Shown piece by piece: positions 54,699 to 64,000 of a DNA stretch of 64,000 nucleotides; position 1 is the stretch's first letter; each line of letters starts with the position of its first letter. This DNA is from Synechococcus sp. CC9902 (GTDB lineage: Bacteria > Cyanobacteriota > Cyanobacteriia > PCC-6307 > Cyanobiaceae). The notes beneath the pieces are model-generated. The model ran no database searches and had not been told where the DNA came from. It saw only the letters and a list, made by a program, of their open reading frames with translations. Location: NCBI RefSeq assembly GCF_000012505.1, contig NC_007513.1, forward strand, positions 248,001 through 312,000, given 5' to 3'. A program made the translations under genes and the position numbers.

Positions 54699-56345
54699 TC
54701 ACTTAGGAGTTGGCGTGCCGAGGTTCGGAGCGCGCAAGATGGCTGGAACCGTTGATTGACCTCGAATTAAAGGGGCGGTGGGTTTCGTGAGTTGCTCCAT
54801 AGCGGTCACATCACGGCTCACCAAAGCCTCGATGGAGCTGCTGAAGCTATCGGTCATCAGGCGTGGATACAAACCGATGCCGATAATCGGAACCAGTAAG
54901 CAGCCAATGATGTAAACCTCGCGAGGCTCGGCATCCACCAGGTTGGTGTGGGAAGCCAGCTCAGCTTTCTCTTTGCCAAAGAATATTTCTCGCAGCATTG
55001 AGAGCAGGTAAACCGGTGTGAGCACAACGCCTACAGCGGCTAGACCGCAAATCACCACGCGGAAAGGAAGGGTATAGGCCTCGTCTGTGGCGAACCCTGC
55101 AAAAATCATCAGCTCGCTCACAAAACCGCTCATCCCTGGCAGGGCAAGGGAGGCAAGGGCGCAAACGGTCCAAAGGGCGAACATGATTCGCATTTTTTGG
55201 CCAATGCCGCCCATCTCATCCAGTAGCAACGTGTGGGTGCGGTCGTAGGTCGCTCCCACGAGGAAGAACAGGCTGGCACCGATCAATCCATGGCTGATCA
55301 TCTGCAACATCGCGCCGCTGCTTCCAAGAACACTGAAGCTGCCGATGCCAATCAGCACAAAGCCCATATGGCTGATGGAGCTGTAGGCAATTTTTCGTTT
55401 GAGATTGCGTTGGGCGAAGGATGTGAGGGCGGCATAAATGATATTGACCACTCCTAAAACGATGAGCAGTGGTGCGAACTGGGCATGGGCCGCTGGCAGT
55501 AGCTCACAGTTGAATCGCAGTAGGGCGTAGCCACCCATCTTCAGAAGGATGCCAGCCAGCAGCATGTGCACGGGCGCTGTGGCTTCTCCATGGGCATCCG
55601 GTAGCCAGGTATGCAGGGGCACAATCGGCAGCTTGACCCCGAAGGCGATGAGTAGTCCCGCGTAACACAGCAACTGGAAGCCACTGCCAAAGTCTTTCGC
55701 AGCCAGTGCTGTGTATTCGAAGCTTGGCGTTCCTCCTCCGAAAAACCCCATGGCAAGAGCAGCCAAGAGGATGAACAGGGAGCTCCCTGCGGTGTAGAGA
55801 ATGAATTTGGTGGCAGCGTATTGGCGTTTTTTGCCGCCCCAGATGGCAAGTAGCAGGTAAACCGGGAGAAGTTCGAGCTCCCATGCCAAGAAAAACAGCA
55901 GCATGTCTTGCACGGCAAAAACGGCGATTTGGCCGCCATCCATTGCCAGTAACAGGAAGAAGAACAAACGCGGTTTGAACGTCACCGGCCAGGCCGCTAA
56001 GCAGGCCAGGCTGGTGATGAAGCTTGTTAGCAGGATGAGGGGCATTGATAGCCCGTCGGCTCCGACGGTCCAGGTCAGACCGATCTCTGGCAGCCAACTA
56101 ACGCGTTCAAAGAGCTGCAGACCGCTAAGGCTGGGGTCATACCCCGTCAGATACGCCGCAACCGTGATCAGAAAGGTGATCAGGGTGACGATCAGGGCGT
56201 ACCAGCGAATTTGCTTTCCTTCTCCCTGGTCGGGAATGAAAGGGATGAGCAGCGCTCCGCCAATGGGCACCAAAATCGACAGGCTCAACCACGGAACTGT
56301 CGCTTGCACGGGGTCGCTCAGCCCGGCGACTGCAAACTCGATCAC
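54699..56345 (-). CDS. ndhD: NAD(P)H-quinone oxidoreductase subunit D (chain 4)
   Basis: This 548-residue proton-pumping antiporter-like subunit has about 14 helices. Motifs: [23 protein letters not shown] (shortened), [33 protein letters not shown] (shortened), and [10 protein letters not shown]. With ndhF downstream of the same block it probably makes the NDH-1 type with NdhD1/F1 (respiration/cyclic flow), but the isoform cannot be fixed from sequence alone. Start GTG 56345 ([10 protein letters not shown]). Confidence 0.94.
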   Translation of the reverse strand: MIEFAVAGLSDPVQATVPWLSLSILVPIGGALLIPFIPDQGEGKQIRWYALIVTLITFLITVAAYLTGYDPSLSGLQLFERVSWLPEIGLTWTVGADGLSMPLILLTSFITSLACLAAWPVTFKPRLFFFLLLAMDGGQIAVFAVQDMLLFFLAWELELLPVYLLLAIWGGKKRQYAATKFILYTAGSSLFILLAALAMGFFGGGTPSFEYTALAAKDFGSGFQLLCYAGLLIAFGVKLPIVPLHTWLPDAHGEATAPVHMLLAGILLKMGGYALLRFNCELLPAAHAQFAPLLIVLGVVNIIYAALTSFAQRNLKRKIAYSSISHMGFVLIGIGSFSVLGSSGAMLQMISHGLIGASLFFLVGATYDRTHTLLLDEMGGIGQKMRIMFALWTVCALASLALPGMSGFVSELMIFAGFATDEAYTLPFRVVICGLAAVGVVLTPVYLLSMLREIFFGKEKAELASHTNLVDAEPREVYIIGCLLVPIIGIGLYPRLMTDSFSSSIEALVSRDVTAMEQLTKPTAPLIRGQSTVPAILRAPNLGTPTPK

Positions 56346-56435
56346 GGACTACCCAGCTCTCCACTGGCTGGATCGTAGAAATCACTGGGCCTGTGTCATC
56401 ACCTCGATAGGCGATGACACACATGCCGATCTTGA

Positions 56436-58445
56436 TCAGCTGATCGGTCCGCCGATCACACCGAATAAAACAACCATCGCAATGACGCCGCCAAACACGA
56501 TCAAGGCATAGAACTGAGCACGGCCAGTCTCCAGGTATTTCAAGCCTTCTCCGCTACCGAGGGTGAGCAAACCGGTGAGGTTCACCACCCCATCCACCAC
56601 CTTTGCGTCCACCTCAAGAACCTCTCTAGCGAGCTTCCGACTACCGCGAACAAATAATTTTTCGTTGATCGAATCGAGATACCACTTGTTCGCCAGGAAG
56701 GCGTTGATCGTGGGGAAGCGACCAGCGACCAGCTGACCTAGATCGATCCGGCGCAGGGCGTAAGCGAGAACGGCAAGGGTGATGCCCACCAGTGAAATGG
56801 CAACTGAGGCTCCTGCGAGAGGTAGGAACTCCGCCCAGCTGAAATGTTCGGCCATTTCCGCTGCTTCTTCAGGGTTCAACAAACCGGCAAAGCGACTATT
56901 CCAAGGCGTTCCTAGCAAACCAATCAGCACGGATGGAACAGCCAAAACAGCCAGGGGAACTGTCATGGGCCAGGCCGACTCATGCACGCTGGTGGCGTGG
57001 TCGCCATGCTCCTTGTTCTCTTTTCCCACGGCGGCAAGCAGCGATGTTTGCATCGCCTTGTCGTTGCCACGGAACTCCCCTTCGAAGGTTAGGAAGTAAA
57101 GCCGGAACATGTAGAAGGCCGTCATGCCGGCGGTGAGGAACCCGACAAGCCACAGCACTGGGAAGGCATTGAAGGCTTGGCCCAGGATTTCATCTTTGCT
57201 CCAGAAACCTGCCAAAGGAGGGATTCCGCTGATCGCGATGCAACCGATAAAAAAGGTGATGGCGGTAATCGGCATCTTTTGGCGCAAGCCACCCATGAGG
57301 CGCATGTCCTGAGCCAAGACGGGTTCGTGACCCACCACTTCTTCCATGGCATGGATGACGGACCCTGAGCCCAAAAACAGCATTGCTTTGAAAAAAGCGT
57401 GCGTCACCAGATGGAACATTCCGGCAACCGGAGCACCGCAGCCCATGGCCAACATCATGTAACCGAGTTGCGACACGGTGCTGTAGGCCAAACCTTTTTT
57501 GAGGTCCATCTGGGTTAGGGCGATGGAGGCTCCAAGGAAGCAGGTGATCGTTCCAACCACTGCAATAACGGTTTGAACAACTGGGAATTGGGTATAAAGC
57601 GGATCCAAACGCGCGACGAGAAAAACCCCAGCCGCCACCATCGTTGCGGCGTGAATGAGAGCTGAGATGGGCGTTGGTCCCTCCATGGCATCGGGTAGCC
57701 AAACGTGGAGGGGGAATTGAGCCGATTTCGCCATCGGACCCATAAACACCAGGAGGCAAAGCAGTAGTGCAGCCCATGGAGCGACGCTGCCATTGGCTAA
57801 CCCTTGCTGCAAACCATCGGCAATGCCTTGGAAATCAAAGCTTCCAGTGGCCCAAAACAGGCCAAGGATTCCCAAGAGAAGTCCGAAGTCGCCAACGCGG
57901 TTGACTACAAATGCTTTTTGGGCCGCGTGGGCAGCGCCGTCTCTGTCGTACCAGAAACCAACGAGTAGATAGGAACACATCCCCACCAGCTCCCAGAACA
58001 CGTAGATCTCGAGCAGATTGGGACTAATAATCAGCCCAAGCATCGAGCTGCTGAAGAGGGCGAGATAAGTGAAAAACCGAACGTAACCCTTGTCGTGGGC
58101 CATGTACCCGTGGGAGTACACCATCACCAATAAGGCAATGGTGGTGACCAGCGACAACATCACTGCGCCCAACGGGTCAACGACATACCCCATGGGCAAT
58201 GTGAAGTCGCCTGCACTTGCCCAGATGAAGAGATGCTCAACCGGCGGAGAACCAGCTAGTTGACTCGCCAAAATGGCGTAACTCAACACAGCAGCTGCGC
58301 CAACGCAGGTGATGAGAAGCAGTGCAACGGGCTTGCGCAACCGATTCACTGTTCGGTTAAAGCTGATCAGCCCAAGCCCGGTTATTACAGCCCCAAACAG
58401 GGGAAGAACAGGAATCAGCCAGGCCAGTTCCGCTGCCGAGGGCAT
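56436..58445 (-). CDS. ndhF: NAD(P)H-quinone oxidoreductase subunit F (chain 5)
   Basis: This 669-residue antiporter-like subunit has about 16 helices and the long lateral helix. Motifs: VYSHGYMAHDKGYVRFFTYLALFSSSMLGL (shortened), WELVGMCSYLLVGFWY, PLHVWLPDAMEGPTPISALIHAATMVAAG (shortened). ATG 58445 (MPSAAELAW) is preferred over a TTG at 58454. It lies upstream of ndhD on the same strand with 90 bases between. Confidence 0.95.
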   Translation of the reverse strand: MPSAAELAWLIPVLPLFGAVITGLGLISFNRTVNRLRKPVALLLITCVGAAAVLSYAILASQLAGSPPVEHLFIWASAGDFTLPMGYVVDPLGAVMLSLVTTIALLVMVYSHGYMAHDKGYVRFFTYLALFSSSMLGLIISPNLLEIYVFWELVGMCSYLLVGFWYDRDGAAHAAQKAFVVNRVGDFGLLLGILGLFWATGSFDFQGIADGLQQGLANGSVAPWAALLLCLLVFMGPMAKSAQFPLHVWLPDAMEGPTPISALIHAATMVAAGVFLVARLDPLYTQFPVVQTVIAVVGTITCFLGASIALTQMDLKKGLAYSTVSQLGYMMLAMGCGAPVAGMFHLVTHAFFKAMLFLGSGSVIHAMEEVVGHEPVLAQDMRLMGGLRQKMPITAITFFIGCIAISGIPPLAGFWSKDEILGQAFNAFPVLWLVGFLTAGMTAFYMFRLYFLTFEGEFRGNDKAMQTSLLAAVGKENKEHGDHATSVHESAWPMTVPLAVLAVPSVLIGLLGTPWNSRFAGLLNPEEAAEMAEHFSWAEFLPLAGASVAISLVGITLAVLAYALRRIDLGQLVAGRFPTINAFLANKWYLDSINEKLFVRGSRKLAREVLEVDAKVVDGVVNLTGLLTLGSGEGLKYLETGRAQFYALIVFGGVIAMVVLFGVIGGPIS

Positions 58446-58479
58446 CCACTTCAAGCCAATTGAGATGAGTGTAGGCAGC

Positions 58480-59211
58480 TCAGCTGAACAGGGACTCGAG
58501 TGCGGAGTTGCGCACCAACTCGCCGGCTTGGGGAATAAAGCGATGGGCCCACCAAAACACGCCTACTGCGATGGCAATTCCCAGTTGTGCCGGACGGACA
58601 AACTCGCGCCAATCCAGGTTCTGGCGACCATCGAGTACGGCGACAAAGGGCACCGATGAGGTGGAGTTTTTGAGTTCATCGAAGGCATCTCCAAAGCGCA
58701 ACTTCAGGCGGCGATCCCCATGCCAAACAGCGAAAAGGTGGTGGGCAATAAGTCCTGCGCAGGTCACCAGCATGAAACTGCTCCCTATCCACAGAGCATG
58801 GGTGAAGCACCACAGAATTTGCCCAACTGCCTGTGGATGGCGGCTGATCCTGATAATTCCTGTGGCATAAAGGCGCACCTGAGGCTTCAACACTGCAGGG
58901 ATTTCCAGCAAGTTGTAAGTGGCTGGGTAGAGAAAAAGAAAACTGATCGCGGTGCCAACCCACACCATTGGCACCATCCCAGGAACGCCTTGCAGGTTCC
59001 AAAGCCGGAGACCGTCGTAGCGGTGGGCCAGAAAGTAGCCAATCACCACCACCGCTGAAGGAATGCTGAGGGCAGCAAAGATCAAACGCCACGCTCGTGC
59101 TCCGATGACGGCTTCAGCTCGAACGCGTAGGGCTGCACCTCCGCTGTGAATCACCGCGAAGAGCACCAGCAACACCAGCATGACCAAGCTGCTGTGGTGG
59201 GTGGTTGCCAT
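58480..59211 (-). CDS. NnrU-family membrane protein (Z-ISO-like)
   Basis: This 243-residue protein has about six transmembrane helices and the NnrU pattern: VLFAVIHSGGAALR with an N-terminal His, GIIRISRHPQAVGQILWCFTHALWIGSSF (shortened) with more His, and GLIAHHLFAVWHGDRRL. The plant 15-cis-zeta-carotene isomerase Z-ISO belongs to this family and holds haem b through such His. In a window with crtP and crtB this role is plausible but unproven. It is divergent from rbcR with 80 bases between. Confidence 0.8.
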   Translation of the reverse strand: MATTHHSSLVMLVLLVLFAVIHSGGAALRVRAEAVIGARAWRLIFAALSIPSAVVVIGYFLAHRYDGLRLWNLQGVPGMVPMVWVGTAISFLFLYPATYNLLEIPAVLKPQVRLYATGIIRISRHPQAVGQILWCFTHALWIGSSFMLVTCAGLIAHHLFAVWHGDRRLKLRFGDAFDELKNSTSSVPFVAVLDGRQNLDWREFVRPAQLGIAIAVGVFWWAHRFIPQAGELVRNSALESLFS

Positions 59212-59291
59212 GGAGGGGCCTCGTTAGGCCGTGATTCTGGCGGTCTGTCATCCCGGGCTTAGATTTCAGTTTTTCCGACGGGTGCATCGCG

Positions 59292-60287
59292 GTGGCTGAT
59301 CTGCCGTTCACCCTTGATCAGCTCCGCATCCTGCGAGCGATCGTGAGTGAGGGAAGCTTCAAGAAGGCTGCCGACAGCCTCTATGTCACGCAGCCTGCCG
59401 TCAGTCTTCAGATTCAAAATCTCGAGAAACAACTCGAGGTGTCCCTCTTCGATCGCGGTGGGCGGAAAGCGCAACTCACCGAAGCGGGACATCTGCTCTT
59501 GAGTTATTGCGACCGCATCCTCAGCCAGTGCGCAGAAGCCTGTCGTGCGCTGGATGACCTTCACAACCTCAAGGGCGGATCGTTGATTGTTGGTGCGAGT
59601 CAAACAACAGGCACTTATTTGATGCCGCGGATGATCGGATTATTTCGGCAGAAATATCCAGAAGTGGCCGTTCAGCTTCAAGTGCACAGCACCCGGCGAA
59701 CCGGTTGGAGTGTTGCGAATGGCCAGATTGATTTGGCCATCATTGGCGGGGAATTGCCACCGGAGCTGAACGAGCTCCTGCAAGTGGTTCCGTATGCCAG
59801 TGATGAACTTGCCCTGGTGCTTCCGGTGAAGCACCCGTTGGCTCGTTTGACCGAGCTAACGAAGGAAGATCTGTATCGGCTTGGTTTTGTTTGCTTGGAT
59901 GCCCAATCCACCACCCGAAAAATGGTGGACCAATTGCTCGCCCGCTCCGGGCTGGATGTGCAACGTTTGCGCATCGAGATGGAGCTCAACTCCCTTGAGG
60001 CGATCAAAAACGCTGTACAGGCCGGATTGGGAGCAGCCTTTGTGCCTGTGGTTTCGATTGATCGTGAGCTCGCTGCAGGCACGATCCATCGCCCCCAGGT
60101 GGCTGACTTGCAGGTGAAACGACAGTTGAAATTGATTACCCATCCAGCGCGGTACTGCTCGAGGGCATCCGCTGCGTTCCGCCAAGACGTATTGCCTGTT
60201 TTCGCGAGCCCCGACAGTCCGATCCGACAAAAAGTAGCGACGCCAGTGGTGCCGCTTTCATCAGCCGATCAGCTGACTCAGAATTGA
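59292..60287 (+). CDS. rbcR: LysR-type regulator RbcR/NdhR-like
   Basis: This 331-residue LysR protein has the N-terminal winged helix ([33 protein letters not shown], given in parts). The C-terminal effector domain ([28 protein letters not shown], shortened) matches the RbcR/CmpR/NdhR group that controls RuBisCO, carbon uptake or ndh genes. The position next to ndhF/ndhD and ndhM fits. The start is GTG 59292 ([10 protein letters not shown]). Its end overlaps the DUF3172 gene by 10 bases. Confidence 0.85.
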   Translation: MADLPFTLDQLRILRAIVSEGSFKKAADSLYVTQPAVSLQIQNLEKQLEVSLFDRGGRKAQLTEAGHLLLSYCDRILSQCAEACRALDDLHNLKGGSLIVGASQTTGTYLMPRMIGLFRQKYPEVAVQLQVHSTRRTGWSVANGQIDLAIIGGELPPELNELLQVVPYASDELALVLPVKHPLARLTELTKEDLYRLGFVCLDAQSTTRKMVDQLLARSGLDVQRLRIEMELNSLEAIKNAVQAGLGAAFVPVVSIDRELAAGTIHRPQVADLQVKRQLKLITHPARYCSRASAAFRQDVLPVFASPDSPIRQKVATPVVPLSSADQLTQN

Positions 60288-60898
60288 TCCGCTTCCGGGG
60301 TGATGCCCACGGTGTCGTCGGCGATTCCTTTCGTGAGGAAGCGATTTTCCGAAATGTCTGTTTGATAAACGCAGCGCACCACTGGTTTGTCTCGCACTGA
60401 TCCGATGTAGGCAAAGGTGTTCATGCGTTGCTTGCATTCCCGTTCCTGATCCCCTGTGATGGCGCCCTCTTTGCGCAGCACAGACCAGTTTTCCCGACGA
60501 ATGACGCAGCCTGGCTGAAGGGTTGGCTGGGTGACGAAGCTGCTGGAGGGATTCAGTGTTGTGTACATCTCGATATCCATCACAAAGGCGCTTGCACCCC
60601 ATTGCCGACAGAACTCGGGGTCTGGCACGGCCATGTCGAGTTGCTGTGAGCTAGCGATATTGCCTTGATCTCCCTGGGTGGTGCTGGTGACGGCACTCCC
60701 AATGCCAATACCCACCACAAGAACTCCTGCGAGCACCGCCACGGTGCGTGAACTGAAATTGAAATCAGGTCCGCCACCTTCTGGCGGTGGGCCTGGGGGG
60801 CGATTCCCACGACCGCTGTTACGCCGATCGTCGTAGCCGCGCTCATACCTTCCTCCACTTTGGGGGCGGTCATAGCTGTCGTAGCGGGAACGATTCAC
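60278..60898 (-). CDS. DUF3172-type membrane-anchored protein
   Basis: This 206-residue protein has an Arg/Gly/Tyr/Pro-rich disordered N-terminus (to about 48), one transmembrane helix ([18 protein letters not shown]), and a conserved C-terminal domain ([25 protein letters not shown], shortened) with several Cys residues that may form disulfides. This matches DUF3172 proteins of cyanobacteria. It starts with GTG in a GTGA overlap with the ndhM stop. Confidence 0.82.
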   Translation of the reverse strand: MNRSRYDSYDRPQSGGRYERGYDDRRNSGRGNRPPGPPPEGGGPDFNFSSRTVAVLAGVLVVGIGIGSAVTSTTQGDQGNIASSQQLDMAVPDPEFCRQWGASAFVMDIEMYTTLNPSSSFVTQPTLQPGCVIRRENWSVLRKEGAITGDQERECKQRMNTFAYIGSVRDKPVVRCVYQTDISENRFLTKGIADDTVGITPEADQF

Positions 60899-61242
60899 AG
60901 CAGTTCTGGTGTGCGCGGGAGACCCATCGAAAAGTTCTGAACGCGAGCCTCCGGGTTGTAGCTGAGCTCTCCCCGTTGAAGGAGTTGCCGGATGAACCCT
61001 TCCAGGTCCGTTCCAATTCGCCGCAAGGTGTAGTCGCTGAGTTCGCCGCCTGCGGCAGCGTCTACGAGTTGCTTGAAGCGTTGCTGCACTTGGGAAATGC
61101 AGCTTTCACTCCAGATGAATTCATTGTCTGGATCGAGGTCCAAGGTGAGCTCATTCGCACTTGGCACGAGGTCATCGTTGTCCACCCGAGCGGTGAACAG
61201 GCGTACATGCCGCGTTGTGCACTTCAGCAGGGTGTCGGCCAT
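60895..61242 (-). CDS. ndhM: NAD(P)H-quinone oxidoreductase subunit M
   Basis: This 115-residue soluble NDH-1 subunit is specific to cyanobacteria and chloroplasts. It begins [19 protein letters not shown], with [22 protein letters not shown] (shortened) and [22 protein letters not shown] 61242 is the standard start; the frame to 61311 lacks family sequence. Its stop overlaps the DUF3172 start (GTGA). It is divergent from crtP. Confidence 0.93.
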   Translation of the reverse strand: MADTLLKCTTRHVRLFTARVDNDDLVPSANELTLDLDPDNEFIWSESCISQVQQRFKQLVDAAAGGELSDYTLRRIGTDLEGFIRQLLQRGELSYNPEARVQNFSMGLPRTPELL

Positions 61243-61299
61243 GTCGCACCGGAGACGTTTGCCGAGTTTAAGAAGCGGTCGGGGTGGTGGCTCTCTTAA

Positions 61300-62745
<1,446 letters not shown>

Positions 62746-62749
62746 AGCG

Positions 62750-63664
62750 ATGCCAATCGCATCTATGGCCACGGATCTAGACGAAGCTTTTGAAGCGTGT
62801 CGTCGCGAGACAGCTGAGTGGGCAAAAACGTTTTATCTCGGAACGCTGCTGTTGCCTCTTGAAAAACGTCGGGCGATCTGGGCGATTTACGTCTGGTGTC
62901 GCCGCACCGATGAACTAATGGACAGTGCCGAAGCACAATCACGTTCTGTAGAGGAACTAGCTGAGCGCTTGGATCATTGGGAGCAACAAACGCGAGATCT
63001 TTTTAATGGTCATGTTTCCAATGATCTCGATGCCGTGATGGCACACACGCTGGAGCGATTTCCGCAAGATATTCAGCCCTACTTAGACATGATCGAGGGT
63101 CAACGTATGGATCTCACGTGGACGCGATATCCCACGTTTGAAGATCTGAAGTTGTATTGCTATCGCGTCGCGGGGACGGTGGGTTTGATGACCCAAGGTG
63201 TGATGGGTGTGGATCAGGCCTATACCTCTGCTCCGTGGAGTGACAGTCCAGACACCTCGGATGCGGCGGTTGCCTTGGGGATCGCAAACCAGCTCACGAA
63301 TATTCTTCGAGATGTTGGTGAAGATCGTGGCCGTGGTCGTATTTATCTTCCTCAAGAAGATTTAGATCGCTTCGGTTATTCAGAATCCGATTTGATGGCT
63401 GGGAGACTGAATGAAGCTTGGCGTGAATTAATGGCTTTCCAGCTTGAACGGGCAAGAGAATGGTTTACTCGGTCTGAGTCCGGGGTGCGCTGGCTTTCGG
63501 GGGATGCCCGCTGGCCCGTGTGGACATCTTTGAGGTTGTATCGAGGCATCTTAGATGCCATTGAGCGCATCGATTACGACGTCTTTAATCGACGTGCTTA
63601 CGTCGGCAAGGTGAATAAATTGCTTGACTTACCTCGTTCCTATGCATTGGCACAATTTCGCTAA
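62750..63664 (+). CDS. crtB: Phytoene synthase
   Basis: This 304-residue prenyltransferase condenses two GGPP into 15-cis-phytoene, the first carotenoid step. It has both Asp-rich motifs, DELMDS and LTNILRDVGEDRGRGRIYLP (shortened), plus YVWCRRTDE and YCYRVAGTVGLM. It starts 4 bases after crtP and is in the same operon. Start at ATG 62750; ATG 62765 (MATDLDEAF) is an alternative. Confidence 0.96.
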   Translation: MPIASMATDLDEAFEACRRETAEWAKTFYLGTLLLPLEKRRAIWAIYVWCRRTDELMDSAEAQSRSVEELAERLDHWEQQTRDLFNGHVSNDLDAVMAHTLERFPQDIQPYLDMIEGQRMDLTWTRYPTFEDLKLYCYRVAGTVGLMTQGVMGVDQAYTSAPWSDSPDTSDAAVALGIANQLTNILRDVGEDRGRGRIYLPQEDLDRFGYSESDLMAGRLNEAWRELMAFQLERAREWFTRSESGVRWLSGDARWPVWTSLRLYRGILDAIERIDYDVFNRRAYVGKVNKLLDLPRSYALAQFR

Positions 63665-63692
63665 ATCGATCAATAGAAATTCCAATAAAAAA

Positions 63693-63717
63693 CCCTGTCA
63701 GGGTTTTCCTGACAGGG
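63693..63717 (-). terminator. Terminator between crtB and the RRM gene
   Basis: A perfect 10-bp stem (CCCTGTCAGG / CCTGACAGGG) with a 5-base loop. Read on the minus strand it is followed by TTTTTTATTGG, a strong U tract, so it terminates the RRM gene. Read on the plus strand the following CTTAAGTGCGTTTTT could also serve crtB. Confidence 0.88.
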
Positions 63718-63739
63718 CTTAAGTGCGTTTTTGATTGAT

Positions 63740-64000
63740 TCAAACGGCTGTTTTCTGATTGCCAAGTAAATCTTTCAACTTGGAGAGTTCTCCGGCCCAG
63801 CGTGGGTCGGGTGCGCCTTCTCCAGGAGCATCGCTGTGAACCACCTTGTTAACGGTTTTCCGTGCCACTTGAGGTTGCCCTGCACCCATGGGAGCGGGAG
63901 CTCCGCCACGACGGTTATTGCCACCAGATTCGCGGCGTTCGGAACGCTCAACACGAAGGGTGCTGCCGCCAAACTCCTTTCCATTGAGTTGCTCGATCAC
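63740..64000 (-). CDS. RRM RNA-binding protein, C-terminal part (5' truncated by window)
   Basis: The last 86 residues are present; the gene continues beyond the right edge. The first part (IEQLNGKEFGGSTLRVERSE) is the end of an RNA recognition motif, followed by an Arg/Gly/Asn/Pro/Ala-rich linker and an unusual charged C-terminus (WAGELSKLKDLLG). This matches the small glycine-rich RNA-binding proteins (Rbp) of cyanobacteria, many of them cold-induced. An intrinsic terminator follows. Confidence 0.88.
   Translation of the reverse strand: MIEQLNGKEFGGSTLRVERSERRESGGNNRRGGAPAPMGAGQPQVARKTVNKVVHSDAPGEGAPDPRWAGELSKLKDLLGNQKTAV

Overview
The window comes from a unicellular marine cyanobacterium of the Synechococcus/Cyanobium type. 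The evidence is a chlorophyll-biosynthesis Mg-chelatase subunit (chlD), photosystem II psbK, the cyanobacterial NDH-1 genes (ndhA-I-G-E, ndhD, ndhF, ndhM), cyanobacterial carotenoid genes (crtP, crtB), cyanobacteria-specific small conserved proteins (DUF3155, DUF4079, DUF1997, DUF3172 types), LysR RbcR and a PedR-like regulator. The DNA is compact and chromosomal: genes abut or overlap, starts are often coupled to stops (ATGA, GTGA, TGATG, TAATG), and convergent genes overlap at their 3' ends. I see no rRNA, CRISPR array, IS element, phage module or origin. Genes run off both window ends (an MCE/MlaD-type protein on the left, an RRM RNA-binding protein on the right).

Layout. 1-5.1 kb: MCE tail, chlD (-), then folK, a Nudix hydrolase and a class I photolyase (+). 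5.1-6.3 kb: an AT-rich islet with one cupin gene and about 550 bases of non-coding DNA, bounded by the real photolyase 3' end and a second diverged copy of that 3' end. 6.3-10.1 kb: sugar aminotransferase, redoxin, lipoprotein and a photolyase/cryptochrome relative split into two coupled genes. 10.1-14.0 kb: fabI, hisB, apocarotenoid oxygenase, SIMPL protein. 14.0-15.4 kb: a second AT-rich islet with a sulfotransferase-like gene. 15.4-20.2 kb: an accessory minus-strand operon (SABATH-type methyltransferase in two frames, Leu/Glu-type dehydrogenase, sarcosine-oxidase-like flavoprotein, BCCT betaine transporter).

20.3-45 kb is mostly housekeeping: rdgB, pgm, RecB-like nuclease, ygfZ, pyrE, a CAU tRNA, CNNM/CorC-like protein, Gfo/Idh oxidoreductase, a giant GH15/phosphorylase-kinase-like protein, WecG-type glycosyltransferase, psbK, tgt, cobS, histidine kinase, DUF3155, esterase, purH, ispH, amt, sfsA, murJ. 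45-64 kb: gltA followed by ndhAIGE, nadK and a CYTH protein; pedR/metF; a nucleotide-sugar pyrophosphorylase; scpA; ndhD and ndhF; a NnrU/Z-ISO-like protein next to rbcR; ndhM; crtP-crtB; and the RRM gene with its terminator.

How the genes work together: much of the window serves photosynthetic electron flow and its pigments (NDH-1 cyclic flow and CO2 uptake, RbcR and PedR control, carotenoid synthesis and cleavage, chlorophyll synthesis, PSII), plus nitrogen uptake and cell-envelope precursors. The accessory parts are the two AT-rich islets and the methyltransferase-dehydrogenase-oxidase-transporter operon. That operon is the best candidate here for an undescribed system: a pathway that makes, imports or breaks down a methylated amino-acid-derived compound. 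All functional assignments come from reading translated sequence and motif recall; no database search was run.
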